DNA from: Clostridia bacterium
GTDB taxonomy: Bacteria > Bacillota > Clostridia > TANB77 > CAG-508
Assembly (NCBI GenBank): GCA_017404025.1
Contig: JAFRDD010000060.1
Span: 1-32,708 of the forward strand
Direction of reading: 5' to 3'
DNA: 32,708 nt
In this document: one piece after another, positions 1-8,424 of the stretch
How the letters are laid out: the number at the start of each line of letters is the position of its first letter
Numbering within the stretch: the stretch's first letter is position 1
Position numbers and translations under genes: made by a program
The notes under the pieces: generated by a model
Told to the model about the DNA's origin: nothing
The model's input: only the letters and a program-made list of their open reading frames with translations
Databases searched by the model: none

Positions 1-2873
1 GAGAGGGTGTTACATTAAAAGATAATGGAACAGATGTAACATCATCTTTGACTAATAGTGATACAACATATTCATATACAATCACTAATATACTTGCAGA
101 TCATACAATAACAATTAGTGAAAAATATTGGTATGAAATAACAACTGAATGTACATATGCTAATGCATCTGTTTCTGTATCAAATTCAAAAGTATATGAA
201 GGAAATAATGTTACTGTAACTGTTAATGTATCAAATATTTCTTTAGTAGATGTTAAGGACAATGGGGTTAATTTGACTTTAACTTCATCAGGAACAAATA
301 CTTATATTGCAACAATAACTAATGTAACAGATGACCATGAAATAGTTGTTCTTGAAGCAAACTCTTATTCAGTAACTGCGCTTTCAAATACTAATAATGC
401 TACTATAACCACAAGCGGTGTATCATCTGTTCTTGATGGAAATGACATTACTTTTACACTTACATCTGATGTTGACTGGAGTCTTATTATTCTTAAAGAC
501 AATGGTGTAGATGTTACAAGCAGCATAGTTCACAATACTGGTTCTGCATCATCAGGAAGTCCAACATTCATTCCATCATCATTTGATTCCACTAATTCTT
601 CATACGATTCAATATATACAGGAACTGCAGATAATGGTTTGACTGCGCATACTGATTCAAATAGATTTTGTGTATATTCAAATACTGGCTCTGGAGCTGA
701 ATCATACTTGTATTATAATTTTGATTGTTCAAGTATTCCAGCAAATGCAACAATAACATCAGTTTCTTGTACTGCTGCTGCATCATGTTATAGCAGTGGT
801 TCATATTTTGCTACAAAAGAATTACAATTATGTACAGGTACAACCGAAAAAGGAAATTCAGTAACAGTAACTGGAAATGGTTCTACATCTTCAACACACA
901 CATTTGATGGTGGTTCTTGGACAAGAGCAGAGTTGAATAATATTAAGATAAGATTTAAAGTTGTACGTAGTACATCAAATACAACTACAGAAGCATCATT
1001 CAGTTTCTTTGGTGCAACATTGACAGTAAACTATGAAACTGCAGGTGAAAGTTATACATATACTATAACCGATGTTGGAGAAAATCATACTGTAAGTCTT
1101 TTTGAAGTATTTGTTCCCGAAGAAGAGGATGAAACAAAAACATATCACTCTATAACAATATCTTCAATTAATGCAACAACTAATCCTGGAAGTGGAACTA
1201 TAAGAGTAGAAGAAGGAACTAATCAGACAATATCAATATCATTAGATGAACCACAAATAACAGTAGTTACAGACAACGGAGTTGATATTACAAATGATTT
1301 AGTAATTTCTGGTGGTACTCCATCATATACAGTTACAGGTACGGTATCTGGAGCATCTTATGGATTTGAGTTGAATAACTCAACAGGATATTATACATCA
1401 AATAATGCGGCCCAAGCATCTACAGCCGCTGTTTGTAGAGTTAATTTTAATTTACCTGAAACAACGTTGATAACTATTGAATACATAAATTATGCAGAAT
1501 CAACCTATGACTATGGTATATTTGGTAAAGTAGATACAGCGTTAGGTACTACAAATTCAGCAGATAGTGATCCATATAAATCTTGTAGCGGTGAAAGCTC
1601 AGCCTCTGCAGTTACATTAACATATGAAATCGAAGCAGGTGAACATTTTATAGATATTAAATATCTTAAAGATAGTTCTCAAGATTCAAATAATGATAAC
1701 TTACAGTGGAAGATAACTAATATGCAATTATTATCCATTAATGAATATACTTATACTTTAACTAACATTACAGAAGATCACAATTTGATATTCATATTTG
1801 GTGAAGTTGTATATTATACAAATACAGCATCAGGAACTGGTTGTAGATTATATCCTACTGGAAACTATGTTACTCTCCCAAATGAAAGCTATTCAGTAAC
1901 TGTTATTCCAGATAAAAGTTCATATAATATAGTATTGTATGACAATGGAAGAGATGTATCATCTAAATTAGAATATCTTAACTCAGATGGTTCTGTTTCT
2001 TATGTGTATACAATCAAAAAAGTTACAACAGATCATACAATTACTGTTACATGTGAATCATCACAAATTATCTATCAAAAAATTTCCAATGCATATATTG
2101 CATTCAGTAAAGTATATAAAAAAATATCTGGATATTGGGTAGAACAAGATGATTACAGAAATTTGTTTGAATCAAACAAGATATATTTCTTTAAAGAATA
2201 TAATGAAAGTATTACAGTTACTCATTCATTTAATGGATATAAAATAGCACCAGGAAATACTTATTATGATGGTTCTTCATTCCAAATTTCAGATAATTAT
2301 AGTAATAGTTCATACGGACAAAAATATGGAAAAACTGCTGGATCATATTATTTTGACGGTGCTGATACACAGAATTTATCAATTGTATATAATGGGGATA
2401 CATATATTACCCCATCTAGAACAGTTTTTAATGAAATCATAGGTTTATCGGGAAGTAGAAATGGTTCAACCGTAAATAATATTCAAAATGTAAAATATGC
2501 ATTAATAGAAACAACAGAAACAGTTGTAAGAGGATTACTTATATTTCCAGATAATGAAACATTTACTGGTGGAACATTAACTGCATATAATAGTACATCA
2601 AGTAATTCTTCATTAACATATACAGAATTAAATAATTATATAGATAATGGGTGTGCATTTTTGAAATGTAATGGTGAATTTGAAGATGTGAACAGTAGTG
2701 CTTGGTTTTATAATAATCAATTTGGACGATATGTAACATCTACATCTGCAGGAAGCTATTCATATTATAATTTATTTATATCTGTTAATTCTAGTTCATT
2801 ATCAATGCAAGATGATAGAAGTGGAGCAGATGGACATTATATGTGCTGTAGAATGGTTTCATTAATAAATTAA
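1..2873 (+). CDS. Repeat-containing adhesin / tail-fibre-like virion protein, 5' end outside window
   Basis: The reading frame is open from base 3, so the gene starts upstream of the window; the TTG at 48 is not a credible start. At least five copies of a beta-rich Ig/InlB-like unit are visible. Each has an '[LV]xDNGxDVT' core (near nucleotides 15, 252, 492, 1266 and 1935) and ends in 'YTITNxxxDHTI'. Copies 3 and 4 are split by beta-rich inserts of 100-170 residues that look like jelly-roll or carbohydrate-binding modules. The last 250 or so residues are non-repetitive and rich in Ser, Asn and Tyr. Such repeats are common in phage fibres and bacterial surface proteins, so a role in host attachment is inferred. 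No chaperone or trimerisation motif was recognised. It is the only plus-strand gene before 12031. Confidence 0.8.
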   Translation, partial: EGVTLKDNGTDVTSSLTNSDTTYSYTITNILADHTITISEKYWYEITTECTYANASVSVSNSKVYEGNNVTVTVNVSNISLVDVKDNGVNLTLTSSGTNTYIATITNVTDDHEIVVLEANSYSVTALSNTNNATITTSGVSSVLDGNDITFTLTSDVDWSLIILKDNGVDVTSSIVHNTGSASSGSPTFIPSSFDSTNSSYDSIYTGTADNGLTAHTDSNRFCVYSNTGSGAESYLYYNFDCSSIPANATITSVSCTAAASCYSSGSYFATKELQLCTGTTEKGNSVTVTGNGSTSSTHTFDGGSWTRAELNNIKIRFKVVRSTSNTTTEASFSFFGATLTVNYETAGESYTYTITDVGENHTVSLFEVFVPEEEDETKTYHSITISSINATTNPGSGTIRVEEGTNQTISISLDEPQITVVTDNGVDITNDLVISGGTPSYTVTGTVSGASYGFELNNSTGYYTSNNAAQASTAAVCRVNFNLPETTLITIEYINYAESTYDYGIFGKVDTALGTTNSADSDPYKSCSGESSASAVTLTYEIEAGEHFIDIKYLKDSSQDSNNDNLQWKITNMQLLSINEYTYTLTNITEDHNLIFIFGEVVYYTNTASGTGCRLYPTGNYVTLPNESYSVTVIPDKSSYNIVLYDNGRDVSSKLEYLNSDGSVSYVYTIKKVTTDHTITVTCESSQIIYQKISNAYIAFSKVYKKISGYWVEQDDYRNLFESNKIYFFKEYNESITVTHSFNGYKIAPGNTYYDGSSFQISDNYSNSSYGQKYGKTAGSYYFDGADTQNLSIVYNGDTYITPSRTVFNEIIGLSGSRNGSTVNNIQNVKYALIETTETVVRGLLIFPDNETFTGGTLTAYNSTSSNSSLTYTELNNYIDNGCAFLKCNGEFEDVNSSAWFYNNQFGRYVTSTSAGSYSYYNLFISVNSSSLSMQDDRSGADGHYMCCRMVSLIN

Positions 2874-2877
2874 ATAC

Positions 2878-2913
2878 ATGAAAAGAGGATGATTTATTTC
2901 ATCCTCTTTTCAT
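2878..2913. terminator. Bidirectional hairpin between convergent genes
   Basis: A perfect 15-bp inverted repeat (ATGAAAAGAGGATGA and its complement) surrounds a 6-nt loop, just after the adhesin stop at 2873. The stop codon of the minus-strand gene (2894-2896) lies in the loop and stem, so the hairpin encodes that protein's last residues. Short T runs flank both sides. Confidence 0.85.
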
Positions 2914-3754
2914 ATTGTATAAATAAGTCTTTGCCATGCATTAAATAATATTGTTCATAATTCATATTATGTAATGTTTGATTTACTATTTCAAATTGAT
3001 TATATTTTTCTGGTCCGCATAAATGACAATATCCTATTTCATTTGCTTGTATATTCAAATCATCTTTATATAAAATTCTTCTTACTTTATAATCATTTTC
3101 AGTACAAATTTGATGTAAGAATTGTTGTTCAGCAACTATATCCATTATTACTTTACCGCTGCCTTTTAAATTTTCATATATGATATAGTTTGGTAAATCT
3201 CCATCTTTTATACCATTCTTTACAGCCTTAAAATAAGTATTAAGATATGTCTTCTTTAATTCTTGATTATTTATTTGAACAACTCCACAATTATATGCAT
3301 ACGGCCATCTTATATCCATTTTGCTTGGTACTTCAAAATGCTCATATACATTTTGCGTAAGAAGATAACAATCATCCTTCTTTGTTGAATCATCCTCTGT
3401 TGATTGTACTACAATATCTACAGTTCCATCAAATGCTTTTGATAATTGTATATTTTGTAAGAACACATCACCATCAATATGAATACTCCCTATTGGTTCC
3501 TTTTTAGTTGCAAATAATTTTCCGTATGCCCAAAAATAATTACCAATGTTAGTATCAATAGCATTTAAATCAACATATATTTTATCATATTTTATATGAT
3601 TAAGAAGTCTATATCCAAAATCATCAGTATGCAATACTATTTCAGCACCTGGAATATTCTTAATGAATGTGGCACTTAATGTAAAATTTGCTACTGTTGG
3701 GGCAATATGTTCAGGTTTTAATGGAGCTGTCCAAAGAGTATGAAAGAATCGCAT
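2894..3754 (-). CDS. DUF6734-like glycosyltransferase-type protein
   Basis: This 286-residue protein resembles the DUF6734 family of Bacteroidota. Its N-terminus 'MRFFHTLWTAPL' fits the family's start, followed by 'LHTDDFG' (about 41-47) and 'HIDGDVF' (92-98). The DGD triad looks like the metal- and nucleotide-sugar-binding DxD of GT-A glycosyltransferases. Its substrate cannot be told from sequence. It is the last gene of a minus-strand block (17 nt after the next gene) and abuts the adhesin gene tail to tail, so it might act on glycans of the virion or the host surface; that is inference. Family assignment is from recalled motifs. Confidence 0.65.
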   Translation of the reverse strand: MRFFHTLWTAPLKPEHIAPTVANFTLSATFIKNIPGAEIVLHTDDFGYRLLNHIKYDKIYVDLNAIDTNIGNYFWAYGKLFATKKEPIGSIHIDGDVFLQNIQLSKAFDGTVDIVVQSTEDDSTKKDDCYLLTQNVYEHFEVPSKMDIRWPYAYNCGVVQINNQELKKTYLNTYFKAVKNGIKDGDLPNYIIYENLKGSGKVIMDIVAEQQFLHQICTENDYKVRRILYKDDLNIQANEIGYCHLCGPEKYNQFEIVNQTLHNMNYEQYYLMHGKDLFIQYEKRMK

Positions 3755-3771
3755 TAATCAATAAAATATTT

Positions 3772-4173
3772 TTATAATCCTATTCCAGCATCTGAATCTC
3801 TAACAGATGCACCTGGAATATTCTTTTCAGCTGTTTCTATTTCTTTCTTTTTATAATTTTTAATTACTTTATATTTTATTTCATCAATATAATAAGTACA
3901 ATAGTTCTTAATCCACTCCCAATTTCTTGATGTTGTAAAAGTACCGCCTCTAGCTGCAGCTGAACCAGAAGTATAAATTTGCATTACACAAATTGAACCA
4001 CTATTATTTCCTATGATTTTATCTCTTAAATCTGAAATATCTTGTTGCTCAGAAAAATTAATCAAAGCAATATTTGGTCCAACAATATAATATCCATCAG
4101 CAATATTTCTAATGGTATCTTGTATTTTTTCATAATTAGAAGAATCGATAAGAACAATGTACTTAGCTTTCAT
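3772..4173 (-). CDS. Hypothetical protein, 133 aa
   Basis: The start 'MKAKYIVLIDSS' at 4173 is preferred over an upstream start at 4215, because it sits one base after the TAA of the upstream DHH gene (TAAGATG), a typical coupled arrangement. The first 60 residues alternate beta and alpha ('YIVLIDSSNYEKIQDTI', 'YYIVGPNIALINF'), like a small ferredoxin-type or Cas2/SinR-like fold, but no catalytic motif is visible. A central Gly/Ser/Ala stretch ('SGSAAARGG') is followed by a lysine-rich region. Co-transcription with the DHH phosphoesterase is likely; function unknown. Confidence 0.65.
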   Translation of the reverse strand: MKAKYIVLIDSSNYEKIQDTIRNIADGYYIVGPNIALINFSEQQDISDLRDKIIGNNSGSICVMQIYTSGSAAARGGTFTTSRNWEWIKNYCTYYIDEIKYKVIKNYKKKEIETAEKNIPGASVRDSDAGIGL

Positions 4174-4174
4174 C

Positions 4175-5185
4175 TTAAATTTGTTTTGTTTTGATAATAT
4201 TAATAAATGTTTCACAGCTTAAAGTAGCACCAGCTGCCCCTTCATGTCCACCTCCACCGTATTTATCATGTAGATAAGTTCCGCAATGGAAAGAATGGTC
4301 ATTTCTATCCGTGTTATAAAGTGAAATTACAATATTGCCACTTGGGTTAGTCTTTGCACAAATTCCATTCTTATATTTATCCATTACTGATTTAAAGATA
4401 AGACTGCTTGTACCTTCACTCATAAAAAGCAATATTGCTGGACGACCATTTACTGTAAATCCTGGCATCCCAAAATTCTTAATGATTTTTTCATTTCTTT
4501 CATCATATGCATCTGCTTCTTCTTTTCCAATTTTATATCCTTCATCAGCATATGATTTATTAAATTCAGGTGTTCCTAAAATAAAGTTTCCAATATTTGA
4601 ATACCAAATATCAACATCAAGATTATACCATTTAGTAAATCCCATGTTTACTTTTCTAGCATATTCAAAATCAATTCCTTCATTTTCAAAAGTAAAACTA
4701 TCCCAAGCAGAAAGAATTCTTAAAAGATAAGGAGCATCTCCATTTACATACTTAATATCAAGTGGATCATAACAATACTTATACATATTAAGTAATGCAC
4801 TTCTGTTAGTATCTCTTACTCCATTTATTTTGACATCATATTTTTGTCTAACACTTTCATTAATGATTGGGGTATGATGATCAACCCAAGTAAAATTAGA
4901 ACCATATACTTCATATATTTCTTTCATTGCATTAAAATCATTGAAAGAAACATCTGTCATAATGATATGATTAAAATCATTTAAAAGATTTATATCTTTT
5001 CCATTATGTACAAAATTAAAATTATCTTTGTAAATTTGTGCAAGAATAGCATAGTTTGCACCAAAAAGAGTAATATCTTTTTCATCAACATTAAGTTCAT
5101 GGGTAAGATAATACTTCATAATTGCTGCAGAACAACAACCATCATTATCTTCAAAATGGTAAATAATCAAATATTTTTTATTCAT
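4175..5185 (-). CDS. DHH/DHHA1 family phosphoesterase (NrnA/RecJ superfamily)
   Basis: All DHH-superfamily motifs are visible in 336 residues: motif I 'HFEDNDG' (10-16), the motif II Asp in 'TDVSF' (about 78), the signature 'VDHH' (101-104), a downstream Asp in 'LSAWD', and the C-terminal DHHA1 glycine box 'GGGGHEGAAGA' (from about 310). Members use two metal ions to hydrolyse phosphodiester bonds in oligoribonucleotides (nanoRNase), cyclic dinucleotides or single-stranded DNA. With a complete active site it should be a working hydrolase; the substrate is undetermined. Degradation of nanoRNA or of a cyclic-nucleotide defence signal is possible but inferred. It overlaps the upstream gene by 8 nt. 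A degenerate relative lies at 5974-7179. Confidence 0.88.
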   Translation of the reverse strand: MNKKYLIIYHFEDNDGCCSAAIMKYYLTHELNVDEKDITLFGANYAILAQIYKDNFNFVHNGKDINLLNDFNHIIMTDVSFNDFNAMKEIYEVYGSNFTWVDHHTPIINESVRQKYDVKINGVRDTNRSALLNMYKYCYDPLDIKYVNGDAPYLLRILSAWDSFTFENEGIDFEYARKVNMGFTKWYNLDVDIWYSNIGNFILGTPEFNKSYADEGYKIGKEEADAYDERNEKIIKNFGMPGFTVNGRPAILLFMSEGTSSLIFKSVMDKYKNGICAKTNPSGNIVISLYNTDRNDHSFHCGTYLHDKYGGGGHEGAAGATLSCETFINIIKTKQI

Positions 5186-5501
5186 TATCTAATAAAAACT
5201 TAAATTTCGTAAAATCATCTCCAGATACATAAATATTTTCACCTGATGAAAGTTTAATTCTGAAGAAATAAAGTTCTCTGGTTGTATAAGAAGAGTCCTT
5301 ATAATTTTTTATATATACATCTTCTTTTACAGGCAAATCAATTTGTTCAATAAAATCAATATTTATTATGACATTTCTACTATCAAAAAAATATCCACGG
5401 CCTTTTCTTCTTTGATAAAAAAAACCGTCAGTATCAGTAACAAATGTCTTTATACTAATAAAGTTTAAATATTGTTTATTTATATTGATTCGTTTCTTCA
5501 T
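5178..5501 (-). CDS. Hypothetical protein, 107 aa
   Basis: A basic, beta-rich protein with no recognised domain. The start 'MKKRININKQYL' sits only 5 nt from the conserved TTCTATATTA motif (5506-5515), closer than in any other gene. Either the mRNA is nearly leaderless or translation begins further in. The stop overlaps the start of the DHH gene by 8 nt, so the two genes and 3772-4173 probably form one operon. Confidence 0.7.
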   Translation of the reverse strand: MKKRININKQYLNFISIKTFVTDTDGFFYQRRKGRGYFFDSRNVIINIDFIEQIDLPVKEDVYIKNYKDSSYTTRELYFFRIKLSSGENIYVSGDDFTKFKFLLDNE

Positions 5502-5505
5502 ATAT

Positions 5506-5515
5506 TAATATAGAA
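5506..5515 (-). promoter_or_regulatory. Class A promoter-like motif
   Basis: TTCTATATTA on the minus strand, directly upstream of 5178-5501. It is one of about ten near-identical copies placed before minus-strand operons. Confidence 0.5.
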
Positions 5516-5516
5516 C

Positions 5517-5858
5517 TTATAGTGTCAAAGATTTAAGATAACTTTTAAGATAAGAATCAATGTTCATTTTCCCAACAGAATTAGCAGACTGAATATGATA
5601 TTCTGGAAGCTGTTCATTATGTTCAATACAGAAATTTACAAGATATTTTGCACAATCAAGACCATTTCCTTCATCAGCTGAACCAAGATCATGGTCAAAC
5701 CATATTTCGTCAACCATCCCATATTTATTATAAAGATAATTAAGTATACGAACAAAGTCTTCATATGAAAATGCTTGCAATACTTTATTGATATTGCAAT
5801 TTACATACTTGTTTGGCTTACGAAAATCATCTATAAATATGATGGTCCTTCTTTTCAT
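5517..5858 (-). CDS. Cyclic-phosphate-processing receiver (cREC)-like protein
   Basis: 113 residues with the layout of the cREC family, a receiver-like fold described in RNA-repair and conflict contexts: the acidic pair 'FIDDFRKPN' (8-16), 'WFDHDLG' (53-59), and 'HIQSANSVGKMNI' (88-100) followed by a 'SYLKSYL' helix. The central aspartates and the S-A-N segment are the proposed active-site positions of the family, linked to handling cyclic phosphate ends of RNA. It is not a partner of a histidine kinase. It has its own promoter-like motif at 5881-5890 and ends 2 nt before the motif of the next operon. Confidence 0.7.
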   Translation of the reverse strand: MKRRTIIFIDDFRKPNKYVNCNINKVLQAFSYEDFVRILNYLYNKYGMVDEIWFDHDLGSADEGNGLDCAKYLVNFCIEHNEQLPEYHIQSANSVGKMNIDSYLKSYLKSLTL

Positions 5859-5880
5859 AATAAATTTCTATTTTTACATT

Positions 5881-5890
5881 ATAATATAGT
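5881..5890 (-). promoter_or_regulatory. Class A promoter-like motif (variant)
   Basis: Minus strand reads ACTATATTAT, 23 nt upstream of the cREC start at 5858. It lies between that gene and the terminator at 5915-5940, where a promoter is expected. Confidence 0.5.
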
Positions 5891-5914
5891 ACATAAATGA
5901 TATAATTCAAAAAA

Positions 5915-5940
5915 AGAAGACTGATTCACATCAGTCTTCT
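5915..5940 (-). terminator. Rho-independent terminator of the degenerate-DHH operon
   Basis: A 10-bp stem (AGAAGACTGA and its complement) with a 6-nt loop, followed on the minus strand by a run of Ts. It lies 34 nt after the stop of 5974-7179. Confidence 0.85.
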
Positions 5941-5973
5941 CACAAATAAATATTTTATAAAGTATATTAAATT

Positions 5974-7179
5974 TTATATTGTTCTCTTTTCAATCATCTT
6001 AATGAAAGCTTTAGTAGCAATCTTTGCAGCACCGTGCTGTTCAGTTCCGCCACCACCATAATATTTTTTCAAATATTGGGCACAATCAAAATCAATAACT
6101 GAATTAAGAACGTTATTTTCTGCAATCAATTGTTTCTTTTCATTATTTAACAAACTAACTTCAGTATCACTTAATTTCTGATTAGTATTAGATGTATATG
6201 AATATGCATATGATGTTGTATATGAAGTAGCATCTACAATTTCATTATTTGCTAATGCTGTTTCAATTTCTGAAATTCTTGCAGCATTTCTATCTCTTTG
6301 TTCAATTTTATCAGTACTTACTGATTTAAATAATTCAACTACCCAGAAATTCTTATTCTTTCTATAGAATGAAATAAGTACATTCAATGGGAAGTAATTT
6401 ACAATACTTATTCCATTGATGTTAGTTGGAAGCATTGGTCCATTTCCAAAAAATGCATATCCTTCAGCAGAACCATTTACAATCCATTTATCTGATTTAA
6501 TACCATTCATTTGAAGTCCTAATGCTTGGTTCATACCATTTAAAACATCAAGACCACTGTTCATTATTTGTGTATCATCATATGTGGTTGTTTTCTTAAA
6601 TAATGCTGGTTTTATATCATCATATATAGAATTTAATCTTATATAGTCAGCAATAGGCAAATACTTAAGAGCAAATCCGTAGAAGAATCTAAGATATGTT
6701 TCATAGTCACCATCATATTGTTTCATTACACCTTTAGAAACAATCTTTATGATATTTGGAATGCCATCATTAAGTTCACCGAAAACAATCTTATAAAGAA
6801 GTAAAGCACAAGAATCTTCAGTTGAATACTCAATACTTGCTCCGCAGTTTCTTACTTCATTATATAAATCTTCATCACTTAATACAAATAACAAATTCTT
6901 CTTATGTAAAGATACAAGATAAGAAAGCATCTCTTTATCAGGAACACACCCTACAAAAGTTATGTTTTTATCAGTTGGTGTTTCATCAATTGCATAACTT
7001 TGATTATTCACTGTGTTTATTGGCTGAATCAATAATGTTTCTGTAACATTTGTAATTTCTTCACATGCATATTTCAATATAGCTGCACCAAGTAATGAAT
7101 CAATTGAATCTGGGTCAAAAAATATATGAGTGCATTGCTGTGATTGATTAGAATTAATAATATCTGCAACTTTTGACAT
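5974..7179 (-). CDS. Degenerate DHH-family protein, probably catalytically inactive
   Basis: 401 residues with the plan of a DHH phosphoesterase but with key positions changed. Motif I reads 'FFDPDSIDS' (20-28), with Phe where the His should be. The region matching the DHH triad reads 'LSDED' (100-104). The DHHA1 glycine box reads 'GGGGTEQHG' (from about 375), with Thr in place of His. Between the halves is a polar insert, about residues 290-365, with a Tyr/Ser/Thr-rich stretch and heptad-like leucines. The intact relative is at 4175-5185. A binding or regulatory role, such as capturing the ligand or partnering the active enzyme, is inferred. It ends in the same 'GAA..A..AFI.MI' style as its paralogue. 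Confidence 0.7.
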   Translation of the reverse strand: MSKVADIINSNQSQQCTHIFFDPDSIDSLLGAAILKYACEEITNVTETLLIQPINTVNNQSYAIDETPTDKNITFVGCVPDKEMLSYLVSLHKKNLLFVLSDEDLYNEVRNCGASIEYSTEDSCALLLYKIVFGELNDGIPNIIKIVSKGVMKQYDGDYETYLRFFYGFALKYLPIADYIRLNSIYDDIKPALFKKTTTYDDTQIMNSGLDVLNGMNQALGLQMNGIKSDKWIVNGSAEGYAFFGNGPMLPTNINGISIVNYFPLNVLISFYRKNKNFWVVELFKSVSTDKIEQRDRNAARISEIETALANNEIVDATSYTTSYAYSYTSNTNQKLSDTEVSLLNNEKKQLIAENNVLNSVIDFDCAQYLKKYYGGGGTEQHGAAKIATKAFIKMIEKRTI

Positions 7180-7195
7180 CTTTAATCTTATCTAC

Positions 7196-7213
7196 ATTTA
7201 TATATAATAATAA
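7196..7213 (-). promoter_or_regulatory. Class B promoter-like motif
   Basis: Minus strand reads TTATTATTATATATAAAT, about 17 nt upstream of the start at 7179. The TATATAAAT core resembles T4-type late promoters (TATAAATA). Similar sequences precede 12031, 22465 and 27455. Confidence 0.4.
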
Positions 7214-7215
7214 AA

Positions 7216-8346
7216 CTAAGAACTGTGCATAGTTGTAATTATGTCATTACATAAATCAGAAGCTAATTTTACAGATTCACATATTGAAATATTTCTATAC
7301 AGACCTTGTCTTCCACCAAAGATTATATTTGGGAAATTTTCATTTACAAATGCAATATATTTATCTAATAATGCTTCACTTTCTTCACTGTTTACTGCAA
7401 ACATTCCAATCTTATCAGCATTCCATTTATCTACAGTTACATATGAAATATAATTCTTTTCTGCTTCAGTAGGAACTATACTCTTATGTTCAATCATTTC
7501 AATCAATGCATTATTTGGATCTACAATTCTTACAGTTCCAATTCCTAAGAAGTTTTCCCCCTCATTAGTGAAGTCTTTAAGTTCATATTTCAGTGTTCGC
7601 CAAGGAAGCGGACCATATATGTAACTGCAAAATTTATCAATAGGACAGGTACATATTACATAGTCAGCTAACTTGTTAAATCTGTCTTTTAATGTGATAT
7701 AATCTTTCCCTAATAAAATATCTATATCATTACCTATAATGTTCTCTATCATCGTACTATAGCCATTCAATGGCACACCAACATAGTACTCCTGATAATA
7801 ACCTGAAGAATAATTAAACTGTGTATTTAAATCTCTAATTTCTGCTATTGAAAGGTTTTTGGCTTCTTCTTGAAAAAGTTTTTCATAATATCCTTTCATA
7901 GTAAGCATATAAGGTTTGAATCCTGCTTTATAGATTCCTTCCTCCTCAAGATTTCTTTTGTATTCAACACCATATTCTGATATGTCTTTCTTAATAAGTT
8001 CCCTGGCATCTTTAGGATAGATTGTACCATATACTTCATTAAAAAGATTCATATTCAATGGAAATGAATAATACTTATTCCCATTGAAGCATTTTACATA
8101 TTTGTTTACATTTATGATAGTGTCATATTGTGAAAGAAAATTCCAAGTTACATCATCATCTGTATGAAGTACATGTTCTCCATATTTATGTATCATTATA
8201 CCATCTTTTTCTTCAGTAGCTGCAAGTCCTCCTACAGTATTCTCTTTTTCTACAATAAGACATTTGAATCCAGCATCTGTAAGTTTTCTGGCACATGTTG
8301 CTCCAAAGAATCCCGCACCAACTATTAAAAAATCATATTTTGCCAT
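7216..8346 (-). CDS. glf: UDP-galactopyranose mutase
   Basis: FAD-dependent flavoenzyme that interconverts UDP-galactopyranose and UDP-galactofuranose, the donor for Galf-containing glycans. The N-terminal Rossmann motif 'FLIVGAGFFGA' is followed by 'LIVEKENTVGG', then the family block 'HKYGEHVLHTDD' and 'YYSFPLNMNLFNEVYG', and later 'VGVPLNGYSTMIENII'. Its 376 residues match typical Glf proteins. The start at 8346 (MAKYDF) is chosen because the extra 11 codons of the longer frame fall in the upstream gene's terminator. It stands apart from the sugar cluster at 28283-32708 but may feed the same glycans. Stop codon is TAG. Confidence 0.92.
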   Translation of the reverse strand: MAKYDFLIVGAGFFGATCARKLTDAGFKCLIVEKENTVGGLAATEEKDGIMIHKYGEHVLHTDDDVTWNFLSQYDTIINVNKYVKCFNGNKYYSFPLNMNLFNEVYGTIYPKDARELIKKDISEYGVEYKRNLEEEGIYKAGFKPYMLTMKGYYEKLFQEEAKNLSIAEIRDLNTQFNYSSGYYQEYYVGVPLNGYSTMIENIIGNDIDILLGKDYITLKDRFNKLADYVICTCPIDKFCSYIYGPLPWRTLKYELKDFTNEGENFLGIGTVRIVDPNNALIEMIEHKSIVPTEAEKNYISYVTVDKWNADKIGMFAVNSEESEALLDKYIAFVNENFPNIIFGGRQGLYRNISICESVKLASDLCNDIITTMHSS

Positions 8347-8360
8347 TTTATTCTCTATAT

Positions 8361-8370
8361 ATAATTTAGA
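8361..8370 (-). promoter_or_regulatory. Weak promoter-like motif upstream of glf
   Basis: The minus strand reads TCTAAATTAT followed by ATATAG, a poor match to TTCTATATTA, starting 15 nt from the glf start and just after a terminator. Position supports it more than sequence does. Confidence 0.3.
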
Positions 8371-8371
8371 A

Positions 8372-8402
8372 AAAGGCATAGTAATTAAATTGCTATGCCT
8401 TT
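8372..8402 (-). terminator. Terminator of the outer-membrane barrel gene
   Basis: A 10-bp perfect stem (AAAGGCATAG with CTATGCCTTT) around an 11-nt loop, followed by five Ts on the minus strand, 22 nt after the stop at 8425. Confidence 0.85.
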
Positions 8403-8424
8403 GATTAATTATAATATTAAGTTA

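Noticed and set aside
8347..8379. N-terminal extension of glf
   Set aside because: These codons lie in the terminator of the gene upstream and the family starts at the FAD motif.
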